64,000 nt of DNA from Neoroseomonas oryzicola (GCF_012163135.1 NZ_JAAVUP010000006.1:96387-160386), one strand, 5' to 3'; counted from the stretch's first letter, positions 53,282 to 63,727 are shown. Program-made: numbers and translations. Notes: generated by a model from the sequence alone, not told the origin.

Positions 53282-54240
53282 GACTCCATCCAATCCTCGA
53301 TGAGGCGCCGGGCGATCGAATCCGCCCGCGGCAGCGAAAAGCCGAGCGCCTGGTGGTTGCGGATCTCGTCGCGCGAGAACCACCGCGCATCCTTCAATTC
53401 GCCCGGATCGATCCGGATTTCCTCGGTCAGCCCCTCGGCATGGAAGCCGAGCATGATCGAGGACGGAAAGGGCCAGGGCTGGGAGGAGTGATAGAGCACT
53501 CGCCCCACCTCGACCCCCGCTTCCTCCTTCACCTCGCGCCGCACCGCTTCCTCGAGGCTTTCGCCCGGCTCCACGAAGCCCGCGAGGGTCGAGTACATCG
53601 TCACGTTCGGGAAGCGGTGCGAATGGCCGAGCAGGCAGGACCCGTTGCGCACCACCAGCATGATCACCGCGGGGTCGGTACGCGGGAAATGCTGCGCGCC
53701 GCAGCCGGTGCAGACCATGACGTTGCCGGCCGACCGGGGCTCGCAGCGCTGGCCGCACACGCCGCAGAAGCGGTGCTTGGTCCGCCAGTGCATCAGCCCG
53801 CGGGCGTGGGCGAGAACGCTCGCCTCGCCCGGCGGCAGCAGCCCCGCGACCTGGCGCAGGTCGGTGAAGGCGCCCATCCCATCGGGCAGCAGCGGCAGCG
53901 GGTCGTCGGCGTGGGAACAATCCACCGCGAAGACCGGCCGTCCCTCCCACAGGCCGAGGAAGGCCCAGGGGCCATCGGCCATGCGCACCGCCTCGGCCGC
54001 GCCGCCGGTCAGCAGCACCGCCTCGGGGTGTCCCTCGGCGACGCCCTTCATCAGGCTGCGCGCCCGCCAGACGGGGGCGAAGAGGCTGTCGGGATGGTGC
54101 AGCGCGGCGCCGATGAATTCGGCGTCGTCGCGCTTCTCGGCAGCCCGGTCGAGCGGGCTGCCCGTATAGGCATTGGGGCGGCTGGCGGGGATCGAAAGCA
54201 TGAGGCCCGGACCCTGCCAGAAGGCCGCGCCTCCGTCCAT
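53278..54240 (-). CDS. nudC: NAD+ diphosphatase/NADH pyrophosphatase
   Basis: A 320-residue Nudix hydrolase that splits NAD(H) to NMN(H) and AMP and can remove NAD caps from RNA. Cys159, Cys162, Cys177 and Cys180 form the zinc ribbon. The Nudix box runs from Gly221 to Val243 (GFVEPGESLEE, then REVKEEAGV). SQPWPFPSS (253-261) is the NudC-specific motif. The N-terminal domain contains YTGSPLDRAAEKRDD. Neither of two possible ATGs (this one or MLSIPAS, 13 codons later) has a strong ribosome-binding site. It overlaps the small lipoprotein gene. Confidence 0.95.
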   Translation of the reverse strand: MDGGAAFWQGPGLMLSIPASRPNAYTGSPLDRAAEKRDDAEFIGAALHHPDSLFAPVWRARSLMKGVAEGHPEAVLLTGGAAEAVRMADGPWAFLGLWEGRPVFAVDCSHADDPLPLLPDGMGAFTDLRQVAGLLPPGEASVLAHARGLMHWRTKHRFCGVCGQRCEPRSAGNVMVCTGCGAQHFPRTDPAVIMLVVRNGSCLLGHSHRFPNVTMYSTLAGFVEPGESLEEAVRREVKEEAGVEVGRVLYHSSQPWPFPSSIMLGFHAEGLTEEIRIDPGELKDARWFSRDEIRNHQALGFSLPRADSIARRLIEDWMES

Positions 54241-54267
54241 CCGAGGGGGCTTTTGCGTGTCGATATC

Positions 54268-54347
54268 GGCGCCGGCCCACACCCCTACCCGGCCAGCCAT
54301 CCAGGATACTGTTGTTGGGTGGCCGGGTGGGGGCGCGGGCCGGCGCC
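54268..54347. repeat. Long imperfect inverted repeat with a copy of a 30-base element
   Basis: Arms of 28 bases (54268-54295 and 54320-54347) pair at 25 positions around a 24-base loop. The right arm contains a 30-base element, GGGTGGCCGGGTGGGGG and following bases (54317-54346), that recurs at 62988-63017 with two differences. It fills the spacer between nudC and the aminopeptidase gene, both on the minus strand. It may act as a transcript-end or mRNA-stabilising hairpin and belongs to a dispersed GC-rich repeat family. Confidence 0.7.
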
Positions 54348-54365
54348 GCTCACGAGCAACGCGCC

Positions 54366-55622
54366 CTACCGGACCCAGGCCCCCTTGCGCATCACCGGCT
54401 CCTCGCGCCCTTCGGCGTCGATCCCGTCCACGTCGGTCTCCGACGAGCCGATCATCCAGTCGACATGGATCAGGCTGCGGTTCGCCCCGCGCTGCGCGAG
54501 CTCCGCCTCGGTCAGGTCCTGGTCGACGAAGCACTTGGAATAGGCCTGGCCGAGCGCGATGTGGCTCGCCGCATTCTCGTCGAACAGCGTGTTGAGGAAG
54601 AGGATCCCGCTCGCCGCGATCGGGTTCGCCGCCGGCACCAGCGCAACCTCGCCGAGGCGCCGCGCGCCCTCGTCGGTGTCGATCATCCGCTGCAGCACAT
54701 CCTGGCCGCTGCTCGCCTGCGCCTCGACGATCACGCCGCCCTCGAAGCGGACGCGGATGTCGCGGATCAGGGTGCCCTGGTAGGACAGCGGCTTCGTTGC
54801 CACCACCGTGCCCTGCGTCTTCGCGGCATGCGGCGTGGTGAACACCTCCTCGGTCGGGATGTTCGGATTGCCGGTCGCGCCGTTGCGCGCGGTCGTCACG
54901 CCGCCCGACCAGGCATGCCCATCCGCCAGGCCCACCACCAGGTCCGTGCCCGGCCCGCGGAAGCGCAGCGCGGCATAGCGCCGCTCGTTCAGCATCGCGC
55001 GCCGCGCCACCAGCGACGCGTTGTGCGCCGCCCAGGCCGCCACCGGATCGGGCGCATCGGCGCGCGAGGCGGCGAGGATCGCATCCCACAGCCGCGCCAG
55101 CGCCGTCGCCTCGTCCAGGTCCGGGAAGACCGCCCGCGCCCAGGCCGGCGTCGCGCCCGCGACCAGCGTCCAGTTGATCGCCGATGTGGTGATCAGCTCG
55201 AGCGCCGGCTGATACGCCTTCGACCGCGCCTTGTTCGCCCGCGCAACCTTCGCCGGGTCCTCGCCCGACAGCAGCGTCGGATCGTCGCCGACGATCGCAA
55301 GCCGCGCCGCCCCGCCGCGGAAGGCCGCCGCCATGCCGTCGAACAGCCAGCCCGGCGCGACGTCGAAGGCGTCATCCGACGCCAGCCGGTAACGCGACAG
55401 CGCCGACTGCTCGTCATGGAACAGCGTCGTCACCAGGGATGCGCCGGCGCGATAGGCCTGCTCGGTGATGCGCCGCGCCAGCGGCACATGCTCGAGCGAA
55501 GCGGTCATCACCAGCTGCTGCCCCTTCTGCAGCCCAAGCCCGACCTTCACGGCAAGTTCCGCGAGGCGATCGAGCCGCGCCTCGAAGCTCAGCGGCGTGG
55601 CGACGGTGGTGTGGTCGTTCAT
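54366..55622 (-). CDS. M29-family aminopeptidase
   Basis: A 418-residue thermophilic-type (M29) metallo-aminopeptidase. NIPTEEVFTTPHA, LGEVALVPAANPI, FLNTLFDENAASHIALG and HVDWMIGS are the conserved blocks; the Glu, His, Tyr/Asp ligands of the two-metal site lie within them. It removes N-terminal residues from small peptides in the cytoplasm. Its start overlaps the stop of the monooxygenase gene by four bases, so the two share a transcript. This pairing has no clear metabolic logic. Confidence 0.93.
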   Translation of the reverse strand: MNDHTTVATPLSFEARLDRLAELAVKVGLGLQKGQQLVMTASLEHVPLARRITEQAYRAGASLVTTLFHDEQSALSRYRLASDDAFDVAPGWLFDGMAAAFRGGAARLAIVGDDPTLLSGEDPAKVARANKARSKAYQPALELITTSAINWTLVAGATPAWARAVFPDLDEATALARLWDAILAASRADAPDPVAAWAAHNASLVARRAMLNERRYAALRFRGPGTDLVVGLADGHAWSGGVTTARNGATGNPNIPTEEVFTTPHAAKTQGTVVATKPLSYQGTLIRDIRVRFEGGVIVEAQASSGQDVLQRMIDTDEGARRLGEVALVPAANPIAASGILFLNTLFDENAASHIALGQAYSKCFVDQDLTEAELAQRGANRSLIHVDWMIGSSETDVDGIDAEGREEPVMRKGAWVR

Positions 55623-57274
55623 GCGGTCACCCTTGTGCGCGCCCCGGTCGTCACGAAGCCTTCATAGCCCGCGGCGGCGACCTCGTCGCAGATCCGCCGA
55701 TAGGCCGGCATGCCGCCGGCATAGGGCATGAAGACCCGCGGCTTGCCGGGGACATTCGCCCCCAGATACCAGGAATGCCCCGCCTGGGGCATCAGCGTCG
55801 CATTCGCGACGTCGTTCACATGCGCGACCCAGCGGTCGCAGGCCTCCTCGGTCGGCTCGATGGTCGCCACACCGCGCGCGCGCATCGCCGCGATGCAGTC
55901 GGTGATCCATTCGACATGCTGCTCGATCGCGACCGGCATGTTCGTCAGCACGGACGGGCTGCCGGGCCCCGTCACGGTGAACATGTTCGGGAAGCCCGCC
56001 ACCTGCAGGCCGAGCTGGGTGCGCGGCCCGGCCGCCCAGGCGTCGCTCAGCGCCAGCCCGTCGCGCCCGGTGATGCCCATGCGCAGCAGCGCGCCGGTCA
56101 TGGCATCGAAGCCGGTCGCGAAGACGATGATGTCGAGCACATGTTCCGCGCCGCTCTTCAGCCGGATGCCGGTGGGCGTGATGCGTTCGATCGGGTCGGC
56201 GCGCACATCGACCAGCGTGACGTTGTCGCGGTTGAAGGTCTCGAAGTAGCCGGTGTCGATCGGCGGGCGCTTCGTGGCGAAGGGATGGTCGATGTCGGTC
56301 AGCATCGCCGCCGTCTTCGGGTCCTTCACCACTTCCCGGATGCGGGCGCGGATGAATTCCGCCGCGGTGTCGTTGGCGCGCCGGTCGGTCAGGATGTCGC
56401 GGAAGGTCGCGCGCAGGCGCAGCCCGCCCTTCTCCCAGGCGGCACGGAAGATCGCCTCGCGCTCGGCGTCATCGACCTCGAGGGCCGAACGCTCGCTCAC
56501 CGGCCAGGGATGGCCGTTGCCGGTCGCATGCATCGCTTCGCGGATCTCGGCCGCGTTCTCCTTCGCCCAGCGCTTGAACGCCGAGGTCAGCGGCGTGTTG
56601 CGCGCGGGGATGGAATAGTTCGCGGTGCGCTGGAAGACCGTGAGATGCGCCGCGCTCCCGGCGATCACCGGCGCCGCCTGGATGCCGGTCGACCCGGTGC
56701 CGATCATGCCGACGCGCTGCCCGGCGAAGTCCACGCCCTCATGCGGCCAATGGCCGGTATGGACCCAGCGGCCCGCAAAGTCGTCGCGCCCGGGAATGTC
56801 GGGAATGTTGGCCGAGGACAGGCACCCCACCGCCGTGATCAGCCAGGTCGCCGCCCGGCGCCGACCGTCCGCGGTCGTGACATGCCAGAGATTGTCCTCC
56901 GCATCCCACCGCGCGGAGGTGACGCGCGCGTTGAAGGTGATGTCGCGCCTGAGGTCCAGCCGGTCCGCCACATGGTTCAGGTAGCGCAGGATCTCCGGCT
57001 GCTCCGGATAGCGTTCCGACCACTCCCAGGACTGCAGCAGCTCCTCGGAGAAATAGAACGCATAGGCATGGCTTTCGGAATCGCACCGCGCGCCGGGATA
57101 GCGGTTCCACCACCAGGTGCCGCCGACGCCGTCCGCCGCTTCCAGCACATGCGCCGACAGCCCGAGCCGGTCCCGCAGCGCATGCAGCTGGTACAGGCCC
57201 GCGAACCCCGCGCCGACGATCAGCGCGTCATGGACCGGCACCTCGACGGCCTTGCGGCCCGCGCCTTCGGACAT
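55619..57274 (-). CDS. Flavin-containing (Baeyer-Villiger-type) monooxygenase
   Basis: A 551-residue class B flavoprotein. IVGAGFAGLYQLH (19-31) binds FAD; GGTWWWNRYPGARCD (51-65) is typical; the Baeyer-Villiger fingerprint F-x-G-x3-H-x3-W-P occurs as FAGRWVHTGHWP (166-177); IGTGSTGIQ (191-199) binds NADPH. Such enzymes insert oxygen into cyclic or aromatic ketones to give esters or lactones. GAGGGAAACGGA upstream of ATG at MSEGAG fixes the start over one 26 codons earlier. It overlaps the aminopeptidase gene. Substrate is unpredictable. Confidence 0.94.
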   Translation of the reverse strand: MSEGAGRKAVEVPVHDALIVGAGFAGLYQLHALRDRLGLSAHVLEAADGVGGTWWWNRYPGARCDSESHAYAFYFSEELLQSWEWSERYPEQPEILRYLNHVADRLDLRRDITFNARVTSARWDAEDNLWHVTTADGRRRAATWLITAVGCLSSANIPDIPGRDDFAGRWVHTGHWPHEGVDFAGQRVGMIGTGSTGIQAAPVIAGSAAHLTVFQRTANYSIPARNTPLTSAFKRWAKENAAEIREAMHATGNGHPWPVSERSALEVDDAEREAIFRAAWEKGGLRLRATFRDILTDRRANDTAAEFIRARIREVVKDPKTAAMLTDIDHPFATKRPPIDTGYFETFNRDNVTLVDVRADPIERITPTGIRLKSGAEHVLDIIVFATGFDAMTGALLRMGITGRDGLALSDAWAAGPRTQLGLQVAGFPNMFTVTGPGSPSVLTNMPVAIEQHVEWITDCIAAMRARGVATIEPTEEACDRWVAHVNDVANATLMPQAGHSWYLGANVPGKPRVFMPYAGGMPAYRRICDEVAAAGYEGFVTTGARTRVTA

Positions 57275-57361
57275 TCCGTTTCCCTCACGTCGTGACGTTG
57301 CTTGGGACGAAGTGTCGGGGTCCGGGGCGGGTCGCGCAAGGCGGGGGCACACCGACAGCGC

Positions 57362-57583
57362 TCAATCCGGCGCGACGTCCTCGGCGCGGTATTCGAGCAG
57401 GTCCCCCGGCTGGCAGTCGAGCGCGGCGCAGAGCCGTTCCAGCGTCTCGAACCGCACGCCCTTCACCTTGCCGGATTTCAGCAGGGACAGGTTCTGCTCG
57501 GTGATGCCGATGCGCGCGGCGAGGTCGCGCCCGCGCATCTTCCTCCGCGCCATCATCACGTCGAGGTTCACGAGGATCGGCAC
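57362..57583 (-). CDS. Small XRE-family transcriptional regulator
   Basis: A 73-residue protein that is a single Cro/CI-type helix-turn-helix: RGRDLAARIGITEQNLSLLK, then LERLCAALDCQPGDLLEY. It belongs to the YozG-like group that usually accompanies a DUF2975 membrane protein, which is the gene immediately upstream, with a four-base gap. It probably regulates that pair. Confidence 0.9.
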   Translation of the reverse strand: MPILVNLDVMMARRKMRGRDLAARIGITEQNLSLLKSGKVKGVRFETLERLCAALDCQPGDLLEYRAEDVAPD

Positions 57584-57587
57584 GGGG

Positions 57588-58100
57588 TCACACGAAGCCC
57601 TGGTTTTCCTCCAGCGCCGTCGCGGCGCCGCGCAGCACCGGCCCCAGCGCCATCAGCGTCGCGCCGAGCGCGACCAGCAGCACGGCGTTGGTCGAAACGC
57701 CGATCTCGATCGCCAGCCGCCCCGGCGCCAGCGTCAGCGCGGCGAGCAGCACGGCCCGCCCGATCGGCTCATACAACCCGACCAGAAGCACCGACAGGCC
57801 AAGCCGCTGCAGCGCGGCGCCGACACGCGGCACCACCTCCCCCCGCCCGATCGACCGCAGCGCCGGCATCACGCCGAGCAGCCCCCAGGCGAGGCACAGC
57901 GACGGCAGCAGCGTCGTCACGATCCCGACCGCACGCAGCGTCGGCGAGAGCGACCCCAGCACCACCCCCTGCCCGAGCAGCGCCAGCGCGACCAGCCGGT
58001 CGTCGAACCAGATCGCCACCGGCGCGACCACGCTGAAGGCGATGGCGGCGATCACCGCCACGCCGGCGCGGTGGGCGGCGGGAGTCGCGAGCGTTGGCAT
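57588..58100 (-). CDS. DUF2975 membrane protein
   Basis: A 170-residue integral membrane protein with four hydrophobic segments (about 14-30, 50-75, 95-120 and 135-155), matching DUF2975 in length and in its pairing with a small XRE regulator. RSIGRGEVVPRVGAALQRLG lies in the cytoplasmic loop that precedes the third segment. Function unknown. It diverges from a lipoprotein gene. Confidence 0.88.
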   Translation of the reverse strand: MPTLATPAAHRAGVAVIAAIAFSVVAPVAIWFDDRLVALALLGQGVVLGSLSPTLRAVGIVTTLLPSLCLAWGLLGVMPALRSIGRGEVVPRVGAALQRLGLSVLLVGLYEPIGRAVLLAALTLAPGRLAIEIGVSTNAVLLVALGATLMALGPVLRGAATALEENQGFV

Positions 58101-58112
58101 GTCGGCCCTCCG

Positions 58113-58142
58113 TTGACAGGCCGAATTTTACTGTTTTACGAT
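58113..58142 (+). promoter_or_regulatory. Candidate sigma-70-type promoter for the lipoprotein gene
   Basis: TTGACA (58113-58118) matches the -35 consensus exactly. TACGAT (58137-58142) is a fair -10 after an 18-base spacer. The region is unusually AT-rich for this genome. It would give a transcript starting near 58149, just before the gene's two candidate ATGs, which favours the second (58167). Confidence 0.45.
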
Positions 58143-58166
58143 AAGAAATCAATGTTGGAAACGAAG

Positions 58167-58712
58167 ATGCGCCTGCCGACGCTCCTCCTCGCCCTCGCGG
58201 CCACCGCCTGTGCCGCCATCCCGCGCGCCAGCCAGCAGGCCCTGCGGACGACGGACCCGGCCACCACCGACCTCGCCGCCCTGCGCGCCGCCGTGGACAT
58301 GCCCGACGCCCTGCGCCCCCGGCGAAGCACGGCACGGCTGGCCGTCCAACTCGGCAGCCGAACCGGTCATTTCGCGTTGGAGGAAGACGAGGCCGCGTCC
58401 CGCGCGGCGCAGCAGGATGCGCCGCCCGCGCCGGGCCGCCGCATCGTGGCGTTCCGCCTGACACCGGCGGCGCGCGAGGAGATGGAAGACTTCCGCCGCT
58501 CGGCGGCGCGACGCATGACCATCGGCATCGCCGCCGATGCCTGCCGCGCCGGCCCGATCGAGGCCGGGCCGCTCATCATCGGCACCTGGCTGAGCACGGC
58601 GCAGACCGGGCGCTTCGTCGCCCTCGCACAATTCGACCTGCGCCGGCTGGCGGGCGAGGCCGCGATCGCCGCCCTGCCGTCCTGCGTCCCGCCGGGCACG
58701 GACCCGGCGTGA
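58167..58712 (+). CDS. Predicted lipoprotein of unknown function
   Basis: A 181-residue protein. LPTLLLALAATACAAI is a lipoprotein signal with the modified Cys near residue 14. The rest has no domain that I recognise; EEDEAASRAAQQDAPPAP is a polar low-complexity stretch, and a segment ACRAGPIEAGPLIIGTWLST is followed by a C-terminal Cys. An ATG five codons earlier is possible, but the mapped promoter would leave it almost leaderless. It converges on typA with a 12-base gap. Confidence 0.78.
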   Translation: MRLPTLLLALAATACAAIPRASQQALRTTDPATTDLAALRAAVDMPDALRPRRSTARLAVQLGSRTGHFALEEDEAASRAAQQDAPPAPGRRIVAFRLTPAAREEMEDFRRSAARRMTIGIAADACRAGPIEAGPLIIGTWLSTAQTGRFVALAQFDLRRLAGEAAIAALPSCVPPGTDPA

Positions 58713-58724
58713 CGTCCGGCGTCG

Positions 58725-60563
<1,839 letters not shown>

Positions 60564-60702
60564 CGCGCACTCCTCTCGCCCCCCGGGGGGCCCTGCCATG
60601 AACACGGCCACCCGCCTGCCCCGGTCGTGGGCGGGCGGCGCGGCCGGACGTCTGTCGGATTGTTGCGGCGCACACATAGTCGCTCGGCCGCCCCATGGCG
60701 AG

Positions 60703-60733
60703 AAAAAAAGCCTGCGCCAGTCATGGCGCAGGC
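60703..60733 (-). terminator. Rho-independent terminator
   Basis: Read on the minus strand, a perfect ten-base stem (GCCTGCGCCA/TGGCGCAGGC) with a four-base loop is followed by seven Ts. It lies 26 bases after the stop of the small membrane-protein gene and before typA. It is the best intrinsic terminator in the window. A 23-base part is shared with the next upstream hairpin. Confidence 0.88.
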
Positions 60734-60758
60734 GCATGGCGGCCTCCGGAAGGCGCCG

Positions 60759-61190
60759 TCAGGCGGCGGGCGGGGCGAAAATGGCGGGAATGCTCCCGAT
60801 GACGGTCGCGGCCTGGATGGCGTTGTAGACGATCCCGCCCAGTTGCAGCCGGCGCAGCCGGCCGGTCGCGCCACGATCCCCCGCATCCCGGGCGCGCACC
60901 TGCTCGTCCACCCGCCGGAGGAACCACGGCCGGGCCACGACCGCGCAGGCGACGAGGACGCCGAAGCCGAATGCGACGGACGGCCGCCCGGCCGCCGCGA
61001 AGACGACCGCCCCCAGCGCGCAGCAGACCGCGACGGCCAGGAAATACACGTTGAACAGGCCACGCAGCATCCAGGTCACGATCGGGTCGTCGAACTTCCG
61101 GAAATAGAAGGTCAGCGACGCGATGGCGAAGTAGAGCATCGGGAACAGCAGGATGACCGTGACGAGCAGCGGGATATCGAACCTGGCCAT
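60759..61190 (-). CDS. Small integral membrane protein of unknown function
   Basis: A 143-residue protein with about three to four hydrophobic segments: IPLLVTVILLFPMLYFAIAS (6-25), MLRGLFNVYFLAVAVCCALG (41-60), a third at about 70-90, and a weaker one near the C-terminus. A basic loop, WFLRRVDEQVRARDAGDRG, lies between the last two. No domain recognised. It is a single gene bounded by terminator-like hairpins on both sides. Confidence 0.8.
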   Translation of the reverse strand: MARFDIPLLVTVILLFPMLYFAIASLTFYFRKFDDPIVTWMLRGLFNVYFLAVAVCCALGAVVFAAAGRPSVAFGFGVLVACAVVARPWFLRRVDEQVRARDAGDRGATGRLRRLQLGGIVYNAIQAATVIGSIPAIFAPPAA

Positions 61191-61293
61191 GGCAAGCCTC
61201 GTGGTGCCTTGCCTGCCCGGTCCCGGCTGCCGGCGGCAGCGGATTCATTACCGCGACCGTCGCAGCGGCGCCATGACCCGACACCCCCACGGG

Positions 61294-61324
61294 AAAGCGC
61301 CCGCGCCGAGCATGGCGCAGGCGC
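61294..61324 (-). terminator. Terminator-like hairpin, variant of the 60.7-kb terminator
   Basis: On the minus strand an 11-pair stem (ten Watson-Crick pairs and one G-T) with a six-base loop is followed by three Ts. It lies about 100 bases after the stop of the small exported-protein gene. CATGGCGCAGGCGCATGGCG and three further bases (61311-61333) are identical to 60722-60744, so the two hairpins are copies. Confidence 0.55.
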
Positions 61325-61326
61325 AT

Positions 61327-61415
61327 GGCGGCCCGCGGCGTTGGGGGATGGGGGGCGTTCGCCGCGGGCCGCCTGGTGGCGGAACCGCACGGGGCCAGGG
61401 GGGAAACCGGCCCCG
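61327..61415. repeat. Further strong hairpins in the 61.2-61.4 kb spacer
   Basis: A perfect inverted repeat with 14-base arms (61327-61340 and 61360-61373, 19-base loop) is followed by CGGGGCC/GGCCCCG (61390-61396 and 61409-61415). Together with the adjoining terminator-like hairpin they occupy most of the 236-base gap. I see no gene there. They may form a transcript-end structure for the exported-protein gene. Confidence 0.6.
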
Positions 61416-61426
61416 CGCGGCGGCCG

Positions 61427-61825
61427 TCACAGCCCCTGGGCGCGGGACAGGCTGGCCGCCTCGGCGATCAGCATGGCCGCGGTCGAGTTGTCACGCCGGG
61501 CGATCGCCGCGCGGGCCTCCGCCATCCGGGCCACCGGGCCCGAGGTGACCGGCTGGGTCTCCGTCCCGGCGATGGTCGACCGGGTCAGGGCCAGGGCCTC
61601 GGCACGCTCGACCAGTTCATTGGCCAGCGGCAGGCGGCCCTGGCGCACGGCCTGTTCGGCCTGCTGCAGCAGCGGCTCGACCTGCTGGGTCGCGATCGCG
61701 TCGGCCTGGGCCGAGACTCGGTCGCCGCCGTTCAGCGGGGAATCCCCCGCCACGCCCTGCGCGAGGGCCGGCATGGTCACCAGGCTCAGGCCGAGCATGG
61801 CGCAGCGGATGGCATGGTGGCGCAT
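61427..61825 (-). CDS. Small exported protein of unknown function
   Basis: A 132-residue protein with a signal peptide (MRHHAIRCAMLGLSLVTMPA, cleavage about ALA-Q at 22). The mature part is Ala-rich and helical, with QQVEPLLQQAEQAVRQGRLP and then AMLIAEAASLSRAQGL; this resembles a short coiled or helical-repeat segment. No named domain is recognised. GAGAGGAG precedes the ATG. Confidence 0.8.
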   Translation of the reverse strand: MRHHAIRCAMLGLSLVTMPALAQGVAGDSPLNGGDRVSAQADAIATQQVEPLLQQAEQAVRQGRLPLANELVERAEALALTRSTIAGTETQPVTSGPVARMAEARAAIARRDNSTAAMLIAEAASLSRAQGL

Positions 61826-61917
61826 GGTTGCTCTCCTCTCGTTGCCTGCCGTGACAACGAGGGAGCGGGGCGAAGGTTGCGCCCGCCCTCACACGCCTGC
61901 GTGAGGCCGGGCCCCGG

Positions 61918-62895
61918 TCAGCGCGCCGCGACCAGCGCCTTGAGGTCCGCCTGCGGCCGCGCCCCGAAATGGGAGATCGCCTCCGCCGCCGCGACCGAAG
62001 CCCAGCGCCCGCATTCCGGCAGCGGATGCCCCGCCGTCAGCCCCGCGAGGAAGCCGGCCGCATAGGCATCGCCCGCGCCGGTCGTATCCACCACCTTGGT
62101 CGGCACGACGGACACCGCATGCGTCGTCTCGCCGGCGATGATGACGCTGCCCTGCTCGCTGCGCGTCAGCGCGGCGAGTGCCACGTCCCTGCGCGCCGCC
62201 GCCGCCGCTTCCTCGAAGCTATGGGCGTGATACAGCGCGCGGATCTCGGATTCATTTGCGAAGAGGATGTCCGCCTCCTCCCGCACGAAGGCGAGGAAGG
62301 CATCGCGGTGCCGCTCGACGCAGAAGGCGTCGGACAGCGTGATCGCCACCTTCCGCCCCGCCGCATGCGCGATGCGCGCCGCGGCCCGGAAGGCCGCCTG
62401 CGCCGCCGGCGGGTCGAACAGATAGCCCTCGAGGTAGGTCACCTGCGCCCCCGCGATCGCCGCTGCATCCAGGTCCTGTTCCCCGAAGGTCACGCAGGCG
62501 CCGAGGAAGGTGTTCATCGTCCGCTGCCCGTCCGGCGTCACCAGGATCAGGCAGCGCGCCGTCGGCGCCCCGCCCTGCAGCGGCGCGGTCGGGAAATGCA
62601 CGCCGGCGGCAGTGATGTCGTGGCGGAACACCTGGCCCAGCGCATCGTCCGCCACCTTGCCGAGGTAGCCGACCTTCGCCCCCAGCGCCGCCGCCGCCGC
62701 GCAGGTGTTCGCCGCCGACCCGCCGCTGCTCTCAACGCCCGGCGCCATGTCGGCATAGATCGTCTCGGCCTGCTCGGTGCCGATCAGCGCCATGCCGCCC
62801 TTGGCCATGCCGTGGCGGACCAGCATGTCCTCATCGGCGCGCGCCAGCACGTCCACGATGGCATTGCCGATGCCGAGGATGTCGAGGGTGGTCAT
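61918..62895 (-). CDS. PfkB-family sugar/nucleoside kinase (adenosine-kinase-like)
   Basis: A 325-residue ribokinase-fold enzyme. MTTLDILGIGNAIVDVLARA starts the fold, ESSGGSAANTCAAAAALGAK is the N-terminal PfkB motif with its glycines, and VDTTGAGDAYAAGFLAGL is the C-terminal motif with the catalytic Asp. The GIGNAIVD start and lack of an extended lid point to the adenosine-kinase-like branch common in alphaproteobacteria. It phosphorylates a sugar or nucleoside with ATP. No strong ribosome-binding site was seen. Confidence 0.93.
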   Translation of the reverse strand: MTTLDILGIGNAIVDVLARADEDMLVRHGMAKGGMALIGTEQAETIYADMAPGVESSGGSAANTCAAAAALGAKVGYLGKVADDALGQVFRHDITAAGVHFPTAPLQGGAPTARCLILVTPDGQRTMNTFLGACVTFGEQDLDAAAIAGAQVTYLEGYLFDPPAAQAAFRAAARIAHAAGRKVAITLSDAFCVERHRDAFLAFVREEADILFANESEIRALYHAHSFEEAAAAARRDVALAALTRSEQGSVIIAGETTHAVSVVPTKVVDTTGAGDAYAAGFLAGLTAGHPLPECGRWASVAAAEAISHFGARPQADLKALVAAR

Positions 62896-62987
62896 GTCGC
62901 GGGGGCCTTCCGGTCGGGTCGCCGCCGCATAGCCGCCGCGCGGGCGGCCGGCAACCGCCTGGCCGGCCTGCGACGGCATCCCCGATC

Positions 62988-63017
62988 GGGTGGCCGGGTG
63001 GGGGTGCGGGCCGGTGC
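62988..63017. repeat. Second copy of the 30-base intergenic element
   Basis: Identical to 54317-54346 at 28 of 30 positions (GGGTGGCCGGGTGGGGG followed by a CGGGCCGG-like end). Here the pairing arm is absent, so only half of the inverted repeat remains. It lies in the 133-base gap between the kinase and the ABC ATPase genes. Confidence 0.7.
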
Positions 63018-63028
63018 AGCGCCAACAC

Positions 63029-63715
63029 CTACGCCGCGGCCGCCTCGACGATCCGCCCATCCTCCATCGACACCACCCGGTCCGCGATATCCAGGATGCG
63101 CGGATCGTGCGTCACCATCAGGATCGGCGTGCCCCGCGACTTCGCCATGTCGCGCAGCAGATGCGCGACCTCCCCGCCTGACACCTTGTCCAGCGCCGCC
63201 GTCGGCTCGTCCGCCAGCACCAGGCCCGGCGCCGCCACCAGCGCGCGCGCGATCGCGACCCGCTGCCGCTGTCCACCCGACAGCTTCGCCGGCGGCTTGT
63301 CCTCATGCCCGACGAGACCCACCGCCGCCAGCATCGCCCCCGCGCGCTCCAGCCGCTCACGCTCCGGCACCGCCGCATCGACCTCGAGCGCCATCGCGAC
63401 ATTCTGCCGCGCCGTCAAAAAGCCCAGCAAATTGTGGTTCTGAAAGATGAAGCCGATCGACCGGCGCAACCGCACGCGTTCGCGCTCGCTCGCTCCCATC
63501 AGCTCACGCCCGAGCACCCGGCAGGACCCCTCCTGCATCGCCCGCAAGGCGCCGATCAGCGTCAGCAAGGTCGTCTTGCCCGACCCCGACGGCCCGGTGA
63601 GCAACACCACTTCGCCGGCATGCACGCGCAGACCGACATCCCGCAGCACCGGCCGCCGCAACTCGCCCTCGCCATAGGCGTAGTTCAGGCCGGAGATACT
63701 GATGGGGTCGGTCAT
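63029..63715 (-). CDS. ABC transporter ATP-binding protein (DevA/LolD/MacB type)
   Basis: A 228-residue ATPase. LLTGPSGSGKTTLLTLIGAL holds Walker A (near 41-48), IFQNHNLLGFLTARQNVAM the Q-loop, KLSGGQRQR the signature, VLADEPTAALD Walker B and MVTHD the switch. The N-H-N-L-L-G-F-L-T sequence after the Q-loop is typical of DevA-like exporters, whose partner permease (DevC/MacB-like) is not visible here and would be expected beyond the kinase or upstream outside the window. No permease gene adjoins it in the window. Confidence 0.92.
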   Translation of the reverse strand: MTDPISISGLNYAYGEGELRRPVLRDVGLRVHAGEVVLLTGPSGSGKTTLLTLIGALRAMQEGSCRVLGRELMGASERERVRLRRSIGFIFQNHNLLGFLTARQNVAMALEVDAAVPERERLERAGAMLAAVGLVGHEDKPPAKLSGGQRQRVAIARALVAAPGLVLADEPTAALDKVSGGEVAHLLRDMAKSRGTPILMVTHDPRILDIADRVVSMEDGRIVEAAAA

Positions 63716-63727
63716 CGCGACGCAGGC

